Positions 8,512 through 16,360 of a stretch of DNA of 64,000 nt are shown here, piece after piece (within the stretch, counting starts at the first letter, position 1; the number at the start of each line of letters is the position of its first letter). Below the pieces are notes generated by a model, which saw nothing but the letters and a program-made list of their open reading frames with translations, was not told where the DNA came from and ran no database searches. This stretch comes from Firm-08 sp045546995 (GTDB lineage Bacteria; Bacillota; Clostridia; Oscillospirales; QAKW01): the NCBI GenBank assembly GCA_045546995.1, contig JAZQDW010000008.1, positions 132,181-196,180 of the forward strand, in the 5' to 3' direction. A program made the translations under genes and the position numbers.

Positions 8512-9687
8512 ATGTTAAAGCCAGAAGAAATCAAAAGTGTTACATTTGAACAAAGCGTATTCAGCGGTTACAAAAAAGAAGATGTGGATGCATTTTTGGA
8601 TAAGTTGTATGCCGATTACACCCGTCTGTTTCAGGAAAATGGTGAGTTGGTCGGCAAGCTGAAGGTATGTATCTCCAAAATCGAGGAATACCGCGAAGAT
8701 GAGAAGTTTTTAAAGTCTGCTATTGTGAATGCGCAGAAATTAAACGAAAATGCTTTGATCGAAATTGATGCTAAGCGTAAGGAGACGGAAGAAAATGCCC
8801 GGCAGCAAGCCGAAGAAATCATTGCACAAGCCAAACAACAGGCTGAACAAATGATTGCCGATACGGAAAGCGGCATTGCCGAACTGCGAGAGAAAACCAC
8901 CAGAGAATTTGCCGATAAACAGCAGGAGAGCCGACGTGCTTTTGAGGCTGAAAAAGCCGAGCAGGAACGTTTGATTGCTGAAAAGCAGGCTGAACTTGCG
9001 GCGTTGGTTCGTGAGGTGGAAGGTTATAGATTGCGTGCTATCCAAGTATTGGAGCGGCAGGCTGATTTGTTGCGCGAACTTCCGGAAACTGATATGGTGG
9101 CTGCACCTACGATCGAAGAGCCTGTAGTTGAAACAGATTTACCTGTTGAAGAACCGGCAGAGTCGGTTGTAACTCCTGACGCGCCGAAGGAAGTTATTGC
9201 TTTTGAAGAACCTGTTATCGAAGAGACGCCCGCTTTTGTGCCTGTTGTTGACGAAAGCGTTGCCGAAACTGTAGAAGAGCCTGCCCCCGAGGTAGAAGAA
9301 ACTCCTGCTACTCTTGAATTCCCGGAGGTTGATTTTTCACGGGTAGAGATTCCTGATGTGGACGTACCCAAAGTGGAGATTCCGGAGATTGATGTTCCCC
9401 AGGCGGATGCGGACGAAATTGATCATTTGCCGGACGTTGATGTCGATCAGATCAGTATTGATGACGTTTTGTCCACCGGTTCTTCTCCGGTCGAGCCTGT
9501 CGAGACCGATTTCCCTGAACCAATCGATGAACAAGAGGACCCCTTCCAATTGTTTGGCGCTTCTACTTTGATTTTCCCCGAAGATATTCCTGAGGCTGAA
9601 GAAGAGGACGAAAGTGCCGGCAAAACACCCAGATTTCGCAAGAAATTGAAATTTGGCGTAGATTTTGATGTAAAGAAAGATAAATAA
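8512..9687 (+). CDS. divIVA: DivIVA-domain protein with long acidic repeat tail
   Basis: Coiled-coil scaffold that senses negative membrane curvature at poles and septa. Residues 1-65 form the DivIVA membrane-binding domain (LKPEEIKSVTFEQSVFSGYKKEDVDAFLDKL). A long Glu/Gln/Ala-rich coiled coil runs to about 185 (ARQQAEEIIAQAKQQAEQM). Residues about 190-370 are an acidic, Pro/Val-rich low-complexity tail with tandem VEIP/VDVP units near 280-305. The end is basic (PRFRKKLKFGVDFDVKKDK). At 391 aa it is more than twice the length of Bacillus DivIVA because of the tail, which may recruit partners or tune assembly (inference). The GCGGAGG site and the cluster position support the call. Confidence 0.93.
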   Translation: MLKPEEIKSVTFEQSVFSGYKKEDVDAFLDKLYADYTRLFQENGELVGKLKVCISKIEEYREDEKFLKSAIVNAQKLNENALIEIDAKRKETEENARQQAEEIIAQAKQQAEQMIADTESGIAELREKTTREFADKQQESRRAFEAEKAEQERLIAEKQAELAALVREVEGYRLRAIQVLERQADLLRELPETDMVAAPTIEEPVVETDLPVEEPAESVVTPDAPKEVIAFEEPVIEETPAFVPVVDESVAETVEEPAPEVEETPATLEFPEVDFSRVEIPDVDVPKVEIPEIDVPQADADEIDHLPDVDVDQISIDDVLSTGSSPVEPVETDFPEPIDEQEDPFQLFGASTLIFPEDIPEAEEEDESAGKTPRFRKKLKFGVDFDVKKDK

Positions 9688-10205
9688 TGGTCAACTTTTT
9701 TAAAAAATACTATTGGATTTTTATTTCCATGCTGATCGTTATACTTGATCAGGTGTCAAAGCTGATTGTCAGTTCCACGCTTGAGCTGTACGACGAGATT
9801 TCCGTAATTAAAGATTTTTTTGCCATTACGCATATTCACAATGAGGGTATTGCTTTTGGTATGCTTTCGGATAACGGTACGTTTTCTAAGATATTGGTTG
9901 CGTTGCTGACGGTGGTTTTGATTGTTGTTGCTGTTATTGTTTTGTTGCGCGGCATGATCAAAAACTCCTTTGGCGTGATAACAATTGCAATGATCATCGG
10001 CGGCGGCATCGGTAACTTGATTGATCGCGTGTTTTTGCATTACGTAATTGATTTCTTTGCATTTACGTTTTTTGGCAAGGATTTTGCCGTATTTAACGTG
10101 GCGGATATTTTCGTTAGTGTCGGCACCGTTTTGTTCGTTGTCTATTTCTTGTTTTTTGACAAAAACAGCGAGGAACAAGAGGAACTGAAGGATGGAAATG
10201 AGTAA
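9687..10205 (+). CDS. lspA: Signal peptidase II (prolipoprotein signal peptidase)
   Basis: Membrane aspartyl protease that cleaves the signal peptide of diacylglyceryl-modified prolipoproteins. Four membrane helices are expected. Family motifs are intact: DQVSKLIV (from Asp21), HIHNEGIAFGML (49-60), GGGIGNLIDRV with catalytic Asp113, and FNVADIFVSVG with catalytic Asp140. Length 172 aa is slightly above the norm because of a charged C-terminal tail. The ATG overlaps the divIVA stop, and rluD starts inside its last codons, the common lspA-rluD arrangement of Gram-positive bacteria. Confidence 0.96.
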   Translation: MVNFFKKYYWIFISMLIVILDQVSKLIVSSTLELYDEISVIKDFFAITHIHNEGIAFGMLSDNGTFSKILVALLTVVLIVVAVIVLLRGMIKNSFGVITIAMIIGGGIGNLIDRVFLHYVIDFFAFTFFGKDFAVFNVADIFVSVGTVLFVVYFLFFDKNSEEQEELKDGNE

Positions 10206-11118
10206 TTTTCTGATAACTGAATCTATGCAGGGTCTTCGTATTGATAAGACCCTGCAATTTTTGCTTACAGGTAAAAGCAGGGCATTTGTGCAGAATTTGT
10301 TTGATGAAAATTTGGTTTTATTAAACGGAAATTCTGTCAAAAAAAGTGTCAAAGTTACTGCCGGTGATGAAATTTCAGTTACAATTCCCGAGGCCCGTGC
10401 TTTGGATGTTTTGCCTGAAAATATTCCGATTGAAATCGTTTATGAAGATGACGATTTGCTGGTGGTGAACAAGCCGAAAGGTATGGTTGTACACCCGGCT
10501 CCCGGCAATTACAACGGTACTTTGGTAAATGCGTTGCTGTATCATTGCGCCGGGCGTCTGTCTTCCATCAATGGGGTCCAGCGCCCCGGTATCTTACATC
10601 GGATTGATAAGGATACCAGTGGTTTGTTGCTGGTTGCAAAGAATGATTTTGCGCACAACTTTCTTGCTGAACAAATTAAAGAGCATACGCTGGATCGGTG
10701 CTATCGCGCAATTGTTTTGGGAACGTTTAAAGATACGGAAGGAACGATCGATGCACCGATTGGCCGTAATCCGTACGACCGTTTGAAAATGGCGATTAAC
10801 CATCAAAACGGAAAAAATGCAGTAACTCATTATAAGGTTTTGGCTGAGTATGGCGGCTTTTCATACATTGAATGTCGGTTGGAAACAGGTCGTACGCATC
10901 AAATCCGTGTGCATATGGCTTCTGTTGGCCATCCGGTGTTGAATGACCCGCTGTATTTTCGTGGCGAGTGTAAGCTGAAATTTTCCTTTGAAGGGCAATG
11001 CCTGCACGCTAAAAAGTTGGGATTTATTCATCCTACTTCCGGCGAAAAAATGCTTTTTGATTCATCTTTGCCGGAATATTTTCAAAATTTATTGACAAAA
11101 CTGGAAAGTATGTGCTAA
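10198..11118 (+). CDS. rluD: RluA/RluD family 23S rRNA pseudouridine synthase
   Basis: Isomerises uridines to pseudouridine in large-subunit rRNA; the exact target cannot be read from sequence. An N-terminal S4 domain (about residues 10-75) is followed by the catalytic core with HRIDKDTSGLLLVAKND, whose Asp is the catalytic residue, and the RTHQIRVHMAS motif. The ATG at 10198 lies 5 nt after AAGGA and is preferred over the ATG at 10192, which abuts that site. It overlaps the end of lspA. A promoter for thiT lies across its last codons (11092-11121). Confidence 0.93.
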   Translation: MSNFLITESMQGLRIDKTLQFLLTGKSRAFVQNLFDENLVLLNGNSVKKSVKVTAGDEISVTIPEARALDVLPENIPIEIVYEDDDLLVVNKPKGMVVHPAPGNYNGTLVNALLYHCAGRLSSINGVQRPGILHRIDKDTSGLLLVAKNDFAHNFLAEQIKEHTLDRCYRAIVLGTFKDTEGTIDAPIGRNPYDRLKMAINHQNGKNAVTHYKVLAEYGGFSYIECRLETGRTHQIRVHMASVGHPVLNDPLYFRGECKLKFSFEGQCLHAKKLGFIHPTSGEKMLFDSSLPEYFQNLLTKLESMC

Positions 11119-11121
11119 TAT
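11092..11121 (+). promoter_or_regulatory. Promoter of the thiT leader
   Basis: TTGACA at 11092-11097 and TAATAT at 11116-11121, 18 nt apart, with an extended -10 TG one base before the -10 box. It lies over the rluD stop, so thiT has a transcript separate from the division cluster. The predicted start is near 11128, about 40 nt before the TPP aptamer. Confidence 0.75.
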
Positions 11122-11140
11122 ACTAACGTGTTAACATACT

Positions 11141-11160
11141 TTAACTGATCGATCGGTTAA
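11141..11160. repeat. Near-perfect 20-bp palindrome in the thiT 5' leader
   Basis: TTAACTGATCGATCGGTTAA: the two halves are complementary with one G-T wobble. It sits between the predicted transcription start and the aptamer. It may be a protein-binding operator or a small 5' hairpin that stabilises the leader. Function is not known. Confidence 0.55.
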
Positions 11161-11169
11161 TTACAACTG

Positions 11170-11267
11170 AATGGGGAGCTAAGGATCAACTTGGCTGAGA
11201 GAAGCGTGTTTCGCTGAAACCCTTGACCTGATGCGGATAATGCCGCCGTAGGAAAAACCTTACCATT
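11170..11267 (+). ncRNA. TPP riboswitch (THI element)
   Basis: Aptamer that binds thiamine pyrophosphate. Conserved blocks appear in order: GGGGAGC (11173), GGCTGAGA (about 11193), the AGCG/CGCT helix, ACCCTTGACCTGATGCGG and a P4-like GCGG..CCGC helix, then CGTAGGAA. P1 can close by AATGG (11170-11174) with CCATT (11263-11267). The next element is a strong intrinsic terminator, and the gene controlled is the thiamine-uptake protein ThiT, so TPP binding should switch transcription off. AGGATC (11182-11187) could pair with GATCCT (11272-11277) as an antiterminator (inference). Confidence 0.95.
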
Positions 11268-11272
11268 ATTGG

Positions 11273-11306
11273 ATCCTATGCGCCATTATCGGCGCATAGG
11301 ATTTTT
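11273..11306 (+). terminator. Riboswitch-controlled transcription attenuator
   Basis: Perfect 12-bp stem ATCCTATGCGCC / GGCGCATAGGAT with a 6-nt loop, followed by a run of T. It lies between the TPP aptamer and the thiT ribosome-binding site, the standard place for an OFF-switch expression platform. Confidence 0.92.
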
Positions 11307-11324
11307 AAATTTTGGAGGTAATTT

Positions 11325-12131
11325 ATGAAAAAAACCGATTTACTTGCTCTTGTTGAAGGGGCGGCAATGATCGCTTTGGCAACGGTATTAAGTATGATAC
11401 CTGTGATGAATATGCCGTTTGGCGGATCAATTACTGCCTGTTCGATGTTACCGATTACTTTGATTTCGTATCGTCGCGGCACCAAGTGGGGTCTGCTGAC
11501 AGCAACGGTATACGCTGTGTTACAGATGTTTCTTGGTTTTAACAACCTTAGATACGGAACGTCCTTTGCCGCCGTGTGTGCCATTATTTTTCTGGATTAT
11601 ATTTTTGCATTTGCCGCGCTTGGCCTTGCAGGTATATTCAAGAATAAATTTCGCTCTCAAAGCGGTGAATTACTGACCGGTATTTTGATTGCTTGTGTCA
11701 TTCGATTGACGTGTCATTTTATTGCCGGATGTACGGTATGGGCTGACGTTTCCATACCCAAGGCGGATGCCGTAGTATTTTCATTGGCCTATAACTCGGC
11801 TTATATGATTCCGGAAACGATCCTTACGTTGGCCGGAGCATGGTATCTTTCTCAGCTATTGGATTTTCGTGGAGAGAAAATCACCGGTAATAAAGAAAAA
11901 ATGTCAAAATCCGTTATGATTACCGAAGGAATCGGCACACTTGCGCTGATTGTCGGAATTGTTTTTGATGCTCTGTATGTTTTTATGAAATTGCAGACAG
12001 AGGATGGATTTGATTGGAACGCATTGAGTGATATCAACGTTGGTCTTATTGCAATTGTAACCGTTGTTTCTGCGCTGATTTGGGGAGCTGCTCTTTGCTT
12101 TGGAAAATTTCTTAAAAAGAAAATGAATTAA
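11325..12131 (+). CDS. thiT: Energy-coupled thiamine transporter substrate-binding protein ThiT
   Basis: Membrane S component of an ECF-type importer that binds thiamine and works with a shared EcfAAT module not present here. The first ~185 residues match ThiT with six helices: MIPVMNMPFGGSITACSMLP, YRRGTKWGLLTATVYAVLQMFLG, CHFIAGCTVWADVS and YNSAYMIPETILTL. Typical ThiT ends near 190 residues; this protein has 268, with a hydrophilic link (about 185-198) and two more hydrophobic segments (about 200-222 and 240-262). The TPP riboswitch upstream fits the function. GGAGG precedes the ATG and a terminator follows directly. Confidence 0.92.
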   Translation: MKKTDLLALVEGAAMIALATVLSMIPVMNMPFGGSITACSMLPITLISYRRGTKWGLLTATVYAVLQMFLGFNNLRYGTSFAAVCAIIFLDYIFAFAALGLAGIFKNKFRSQSGELLTGILIACVIRLTCHFIAGCTVWADVSIPKADAVVFSLAYNSAYMIPETILTLAGAWYLSQLLDFRGEKITGNKEKMSKSVMITEGIGTLALIVGIVFDALYVFMKLQTEDGFDWNALSDINVGLIAIVTVVSALIWGAALCFGKFLKKKMN

Positions 12132-12177
12132 ATTCAAGGCACTTTTGCATTTTGATGTGAAAGTGCCTTGAATTTTT
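12131..12177 (+). terminator. Terminator of thiT
   Basis: Inverted repeat AATTCAAGGCACTTT / AAAGTGCCTTGAATT (15 bp) followed by TTTTTCTT, starting in the thiT stop codon. It separates the thiamine unit from the pyrH operon. Confidence 0.9.
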
Positions 12178-12211
12178 CTTGTTAAAAAATAAAGAAATTT
12201 TTATAATACTA

Positions 12212-12240
12212 TTTACAAATTGTAGAAAATTTTATATATT
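12212..12240 (+). promoter_or_regulatory. Sigma-A-type promoter of the pyrH-frr operon
   Basis: TTTACA (12212-12217) and TATATT (12235-12240) with a 17-nt spacer, in AT-rich DNA just after the thiT terminator and 30 nt before pyrH. This is the only clear promoter seen before the run of genes up to dnaE. Confidence 0.75.
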
Positions 12241-12270
12241 ATATATAATAACATTTTTAGGAGGCACAAT

Positions 12271-12987
12271 ATGGCCGAGTTAAAGTATAAACGTATTTTG
12301 CTTAAATTAAGTGGTGAAGCGCTTGCCAATGGCAAAACGATGGGCATCGATTTTGAAAATCTTTTAAAGATTTGTGAAAAAATCAAGACCTGCATTGAAA
12401 TGGGTGCCGATATTGCAATTGTTGTTGGCGGCGGAAACTATTGGCGTGGCAGAAGCAATCAGTATATGGATCGCACCCGTGCAGATCACATTGGTATGCT
12501 GGCTACGACGATGAATGCGCTTGCTATCCACGATGCATTCAATCAGCTTGGCGTGGATTCGAGAGTTCAGACGGCAATTGAAATGCGTCAGATTGCAGAG
12601 CCTTATATTCGCAATCGTGCTGTTCGTCACTTGGAAAAAGGTAGAATCGTAATTTTTGGTTGCGGCACCGGCAATCCCTTCTTCTCTACAGATACGGCCG
12701 CTGCTTTGAGAGCTGCTGAAATCAACGCAGATGCTATTTTTAAGGCGACTAACGTTGACGGCGTTTATACCGATGATCCTAAAAAGAATCCGGAAGCAGT
12801 ACGTTACGACCATCTTTCTCTGGATGAAATGCTGTCTAAGGATTTGCACGTTTTGGATGGTGCTGCCACTGCAATTTGTCGTGACAACAGTATCCCGATT
12901 TATGTTTTTGATATGTCCGACCCCGAAAATATTATTCGTGCCGTTCGGGGCGACGATATTGGCACACTTGTAGCAAAGGAGTTTTAA
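12271..12987 (+). CDS. pyrH: UMP kinase
   Basis: Phosphorylates UMP to UDP; hexameric amino-acid-kinase-fold enzyme of pyrimidine synthesis. RILLKLSGEAL opens the protein, and IVVGGGNYWRGR, ADHIGMLATTMNAL, FGCGTGNPFFSTDTAAALRA and KATNVDGVYTDDPKK follow at the normal spacing. 238 aa is standard. The start has AGGAGG. pyrH-frr is a conserved pair; here rpsB-tsf, its usual upstream neighbours, are replaced by thiT. Confidence 0.97.
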   Translation: MAELKYKRILLKLSGEALANGKTMGIDFENLLKICEKIKTCIEMGADIAIVVGGGNYWRGRSNQYMDRTRADHIGMLATTMNALAIHDAFNQLGVDSRVQTAIEMRQIAEPYIRNRAVRHLEKGRIVIFGCGTGNPFFSTDTAAALRAAEINADAIFKATNVDGVYTDDPKKNPEAVRYDHLSLDEMLSKDLHVLDGAATAICRDNSIPIYVFDMSDPENIIRAVRGDDIGTLVAKEF

Positions 12988-12990
12988 GTT

Positions 12991-13542
12991 ATGGGTAAAT
13001 ATGATGTTTTTGAAGAAAAGATGAATAAGACCATTCAGGTTCTGACCAGAGATCTGGGTAGTCTTCGTGCCGGCAGAGCCAATCCTGCTGTGCTGGATCG
13101 ACTGACTGTTGAGTATTACGGCGCACCTTCTCCTTTAAATCAGGTTGCCGCCATTTCCGTACCTGAACCCAGAGTACTTTATATTCAGCCTTGGGATTCT
13201 ACGCTTGTAAAACCGATTGAAAAGGCTATTCTTGCCTCCGACATCGGCATTACTCCCAGCACTGATGATAAGGGAGTTCGACTGACGTTTCCTCAACCTA
13301 CGGAAGAACGTCGCAAAGAACTTGTTAAAGACGTTAAAAAGATGGGCGAGGATAGCAAGGTTGCGATTCGTTCGATTCGTCGTGATGCGCTTGATTCCTT
13401 TAAAAAAATGCAAAAGTCCGGCGAGATGACCGAGGATGATTTAAAGGGTGCAGAAACCGATATTCAGAAGCTCACGGATAAATTCTGTAAGGAAATTGAT
13501 GCATTGATTGCTGACAAAGAAAAAGAAGTAATGTCTGTATAA
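12991..13542 (+). CDS. frr: Ribosome recycling factor
   Basis: Splits post-termination ribosomes together with EF-G. The 183-aa protein has the typical signature LGSLRAGRANPAVLDRLTVEYYG, then PEPRVLYIQPWD and the C-terminal helix DDLKGAETDIQKLTDKFCKEID. It starts 3 nt after pyrH, so the two are probably translationally coupled. A hairpin follows in the gap to uppS. Confidence 0.97.
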   Translation: MGKYDVFEEKMNKTIQVLTRDLGSLRAGRANPAVLDRLTVEYYGAPSPLNQVAAISVPEPRVLYIQPWDSTLVKPIEKAILASDIGITPSTDDKGVRLTFPQPTEERRKELVKDVKKMGEDSKVAIRSIRRDALDSFKKMQKSGEMTEDDLKGAETDIQKLTDKFCKEIDALIADKEKEVMSV

Positions 13543-13547
13543 TGGTC

Positions 13548-13574
13548 GACCCCTCTTTATGAGGGGTCAATTTC
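13548..13574 (+). terminator. Weak terminator-like hairpin between frr and uppS
   Basis: Perfect 8-bp stem GACCCCTC / GAGGGGTC with a 5-nt loop, followed only by AATTTCC. The poor T tract suggests partial termination or a processing/stability element that lowers expression of the downstream lipid genes relative to pyrH-frr. Confidence 0.5.
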
Positions 13575-13593
13575 CATATTTTAGGAGTAAATT

Positions 13594-14340
13594 ATGAGCA
13601 CGATTTTTGGCAAAAAGCAAATTTTACAACAGCCGGATTTGGAGCGTTTACCCCGTCATGTCGGCCTGATTATGGACGGGAATGGCAGATGGGCAAAAAA
13701 ACGTGGCCTTCCCCGTACTGCCGGACATCTGGCCGGTATTCAGACGTTTCGCACTATATCGCAATATGCGGGCGATCTGGGCATTGAGCAAGTTACCTTT
13801 TATGCCTTTTCCACAGAAAATTGGAAACGTCCGAAAGAAGAAGTGGCAAAAATCATGTCCATTCTGGGTGATTATGTTGAGGAAGGCATCCGCGATTGTG
13901 ATATTCGCAAAGTGCGGGTTCGTTTTCTCGGCGATTTAACACCGATTGATCCGCAGCTTACAGAGCGAATTCATTTACTTGAACAAATCAGTGAAAAATA
14001 TGCTCCTAAAACACTGAACGTAGCCCTCAATTATGGCGGGCGTAAAGAAATCGCCGATGCACTTGTAAAAATTGCTGAAAAAGTTAAAAGCGGCGTTTTG
14101 CAACCGGAGGAAATCACAGAGGACGTTATTTCGAAGCACTTGTACTTTGATGATTTGTTCGAGTGTGATTTGATTGTTCGTCCCAGCGGCGAGTTGAGAC
14201 TGTCCAATTTTTTACTGTGGCAGAGTGCTTATAGCGAGTTTTATTTTGATGACGTTCTTTGGCCGGATTATAAGCCGGAAAATTTGGATGAGGCGATCAT
14301 ACATTTTCAACAAAGACAAAGGAGATTTGGCGCATTATGA
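13594..14340 (+). CDS. uppS: Undecaprenyl diphosphate synthase (isoprenyl transferase)
   Basis: cis-Prenyltransferase that makes the C55 carrier lipid for peptidoglycan and teichoic acids. HVGLIMDGNGRWAKKRGLPR places the catalytic Asp at residue 28. FYAFSTENWKRP and the C-terminal LIVRPSGELRLSNFLLWQ motif are intact. 248 aa is normal. Start with AGGAG; the end overlaps cdsA by 4 nt. Confidence 0.97.
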   Translation: MSTIFGKKQILQQPDLERLPRHVGLIMDGNGRWAKKRGLPRTAGHLAGIQTFRTISQYAGDLGIEQVTFYAFSTENWKRPKEEVAKIMSILGDYVEEGIRDCDIRKVRVRFLGDLTPIDPQLTERIHLLEQISEKYAPKTLNVALNYGGRKEIADALVKIAEKVKSGVLQPEEITEDVISKHLYFDDLFECDLIVRPSGELRLSNFLLWQSAYSEFYFDDVLWPDYKPENLDEAIIHFQQRQRRFGAL

Positions 14341-15191
14341 AACAAAACATTTTAACGCGTTTTTATACCAGTTTAATTATTTTTGCTGTATTTGCGTTGA
14401 TTTTTATCACTTCGTTTTTTAGCCCTGTGTTTGAAATCGCGATTTCATTGCTGGTTTGTTTCTGCATTTGGGAGGCGATTCGCGGTACAGGTTATGCAGA
14501 TGAAAAGAAAGTTTTTATGCTGCCCAGTTTAATTTTTGGCGCACTGAATCCGCTGGTATTTGCCTTTAAGCCGTATATCATTCCCGGCAGAAGCGCCTTT
14601 TATGGGGTTATCATTCTTTCTTTCTTGTATTGCATGATTTCCTTTTTGCTGATGATGAGCAATATGAAAACGCTGAAATTTAACAATACGACGGCAATTA
14701 TGTTTTTGTCTTTGGTGATTTCTTCGTTTATGTCCTGCGTGATTTATATCCGTCGCTTGGATCATGGTATGTTTTATATGATTCTTGCAATTGTTTGCGG
14801 TGCATGGGTGACCGATATCTTTGCTTATTTGGTTGGAATTACCATTGGCAAACATCGCTTTGCGCCGTTGGTCAGTCCCAAAAAATCCATTGAAGGTTCT
14901 TTGGGCGGCGCTTTTTTCTGCGTCTTGTTTTACTGCATCGCTTGTGGTATTTACCAATTGTTGTTTGACGTGACGGTAAATTGGGGCCTTGTGATCCTGT
15001 ATGCTGTCATTTGCACGTTTGTGGGTCAGATCGGGGATTTGTCCTTCTCGATGATTAAGCGTTCTTATGGGATTAAGGATTTTGGAAGCCTTTTGCCCGG
15101 TCATGGCGGTGTCTTGGATCGTTTGGATTCTTTGATCTTTATCGCTCCCACATTTTATATGCTGCTTAGCATCCAACCCATTATCGTATGA
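14337..15191 (+). CDS. cdsA: Phosphatidate cytidylyltransferase
   Basis: Integral membrane enzyme that activates phosphatidic acid with CTP to CDP-diacylglycerol. About eight hydrophobic segments are visible. The family signature lies at the C-terminal side: MIKRSYGIKDFGSLLPGHGG followed by VLDRLDSL. 284 aa is typical. Overlaps uppS and dxr by 4 nt on each side, giving tight coupling in the uppS-cdsA-dxr-rseP module. Confidence 0.96.
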   Translation: MKQNILTRFYTSLIIFAVFALIFITSFFSPVFEIAISLLVCFCIWEAIRGTGYADEKKVFMLPSLIFGALNPLVFAFKPYIIPGRSAFYGVIILSFLYCMISFLLMMSNMKTLKFNNTTAIMFLSLVISSFMSCVIYIRRLDHGMFYMILAIVCGAWVTDIFAYLVGITIGKHRFAPLVSPKKSIEGSLGGAFFCVLFYCIACGIYQLLFDVTVNWGLVILYAVICTFVGQIGDLSFSMIKRSYGIKDFGSLLPGHGGVLDRLDSLIFIAPTFYMLLSIQPIIV

Positions 15192-16360
15192 TGAAGAGTA
15201 TATCGATTCTGGGGAGCACCGGTTCAATTGGTACACAAGCGCTTACGGTTATCCAACGTCTTGGATATACCGTGAGCGCTTTAAGTGCTTATAGTAACAT
15301 TGATATGCTTGAAAAACAAATTCGCCTATTTAAGCCCGAAATGGTTTCTGTGTACTCGGTGCCTCACGCTCAACAGTTGAAAGAAAGAATTAAAGATCTG
15401 TCGGTGAAGGTTCTTTCCGGGGAAGAGGGAAATGTTGCTGTTGCAACTCATCCTTGTTCTGATATCGTACTGACGTCAATGGTCGGTATGATCGGTTTGG
15501 TGCCGACACTTGCGGCTATTGAAGCCGGCAAGGATATTGCCCTGGCAAACAAAGAAACCCTTGTTTGTGCGGGACAGTTGATTATGAGCCGGGCAAAAGA
15601 AAAAGGCGTTAATATTTATCCTGTAGACAGCGAACATAGCGCAATTTTTCAATGTTTGCAACAAACGGTGCATAATAAGATCGAAAACATTTTACTCACA
15701 GCATCCGGAGGCCCGTTTCGCGGCTTTTCCGCAGAACAGATTCGTTTCGTTACCAAACAACAGGCGCTGCGCCATCCCAACTGGTCGATGGGTGCAAAAA
15801 TCACGATTGATAGTGCAACTATGATGAATAAAGGTCTTGAGGTGATCGAGGCGAGATGGTTGTTTGACGTACCGGAAGAACACATTAAAGTGGTCGTACA
15901 TCCTGAAAGTATCGTTCACTCTATGGTGGAGTTTGAGGATCATGCTGTGCTGGCACAAATGGGTGTACCCAGTATGGAGATTCCGATTCAATATGCTTTT
16001 ACGTTTCCGGAACGAACTCCAACACCGCAGCAAACCCTTGGACTGGATCTATATGGCAAGACGTTGCATTTTGAAGACGTTGATTTAGATGTTTTCAAAT
16101 GTCTGGATGTCTGCCGCAAAGCGTTGGTTAAGGGCGGCTTGTATCCTGCAGCTGTCAATGGTGCAAACGAACAGGCGGTCGAATTGTTTTTGAAGGACAA
16201 GATCGCCTTCTGGGAGATTGGTGAAATTGTTGAACGTTGCTTACATACATTTTCAAATGATGTTACCGAATATACTTTAGAAGACGTGCTCGCTACAGAT
16301 CGTTGGGCACGGCAATTTGTGAAGGATACATTCGGTCAGGAGGAGTTATGCAAATCGTAA
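15188..16360 (+). CDS. dxr: 1-deoxy-D-xylulose 5-phosphate reductoisomerase
   Basis: Second enzyme of the MEP isoprenoid pathway; converts DXP to MEP with NADPH. The Rossmann motif SILGSTGSIGTQALTV is at residues 4-19. LANKETLVCAG, the metal-site PVDSEHSAIFQCL, and TASGGPFRG / RHPNWSMGAKITIDSATMMNKGLE follow. 390 aa is normal. With ispG and ispH also in this window, the organism clearly uses the MEP route. Confidence 0.97.
   Translation: MMKSISILGSTGSIGTQALTVIQRLGYTVSALSAYSNIDMLEKQIRLFKPEMVSVYSVPHAQQLKERIKDLSVKVLSGEEGNVAVATHPCSDIVLTSMVGMIGLVPTLAAIEAGKDIALANKETLVCAGQLIMSRAKEKGVNIYPVDSEHSAIFQCLQQTVHNKIENILLTASGGPFRGFSAEQIRFVTKQQALRHPNWSMGAKITIDSATMMNKGLEVIEARWLFDVPEEHIKVVVHPESIVHSMVEFEDHAVLAQMGVPSMEIPIQYAFTFPERTPTPQQTLGLDLYGKTLHFEDVDLDVFKCLDVCRKALVKGGLYPAAVNGANEQAVELFLKDKIAFWEIGEIVERCLHTFSNDVTEYTLEDVLATDRWARQFVKDTFGQEELCKS

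Noticed and set aside
13548..13574. frr-uppS hairpin as a full operon terminator
   Set aside because: The T tract is too weak and no new promoter follows before uppS; more likely partial attenuation or processing.
16303..16347. Upstream in-frame ATG as the rseP start
   Set aside because: It lies 58 nt inside dxr without ribosome-binding site, while the ATG at 16348 follows AGGAGGAG and puts HELGH at the usual distance.
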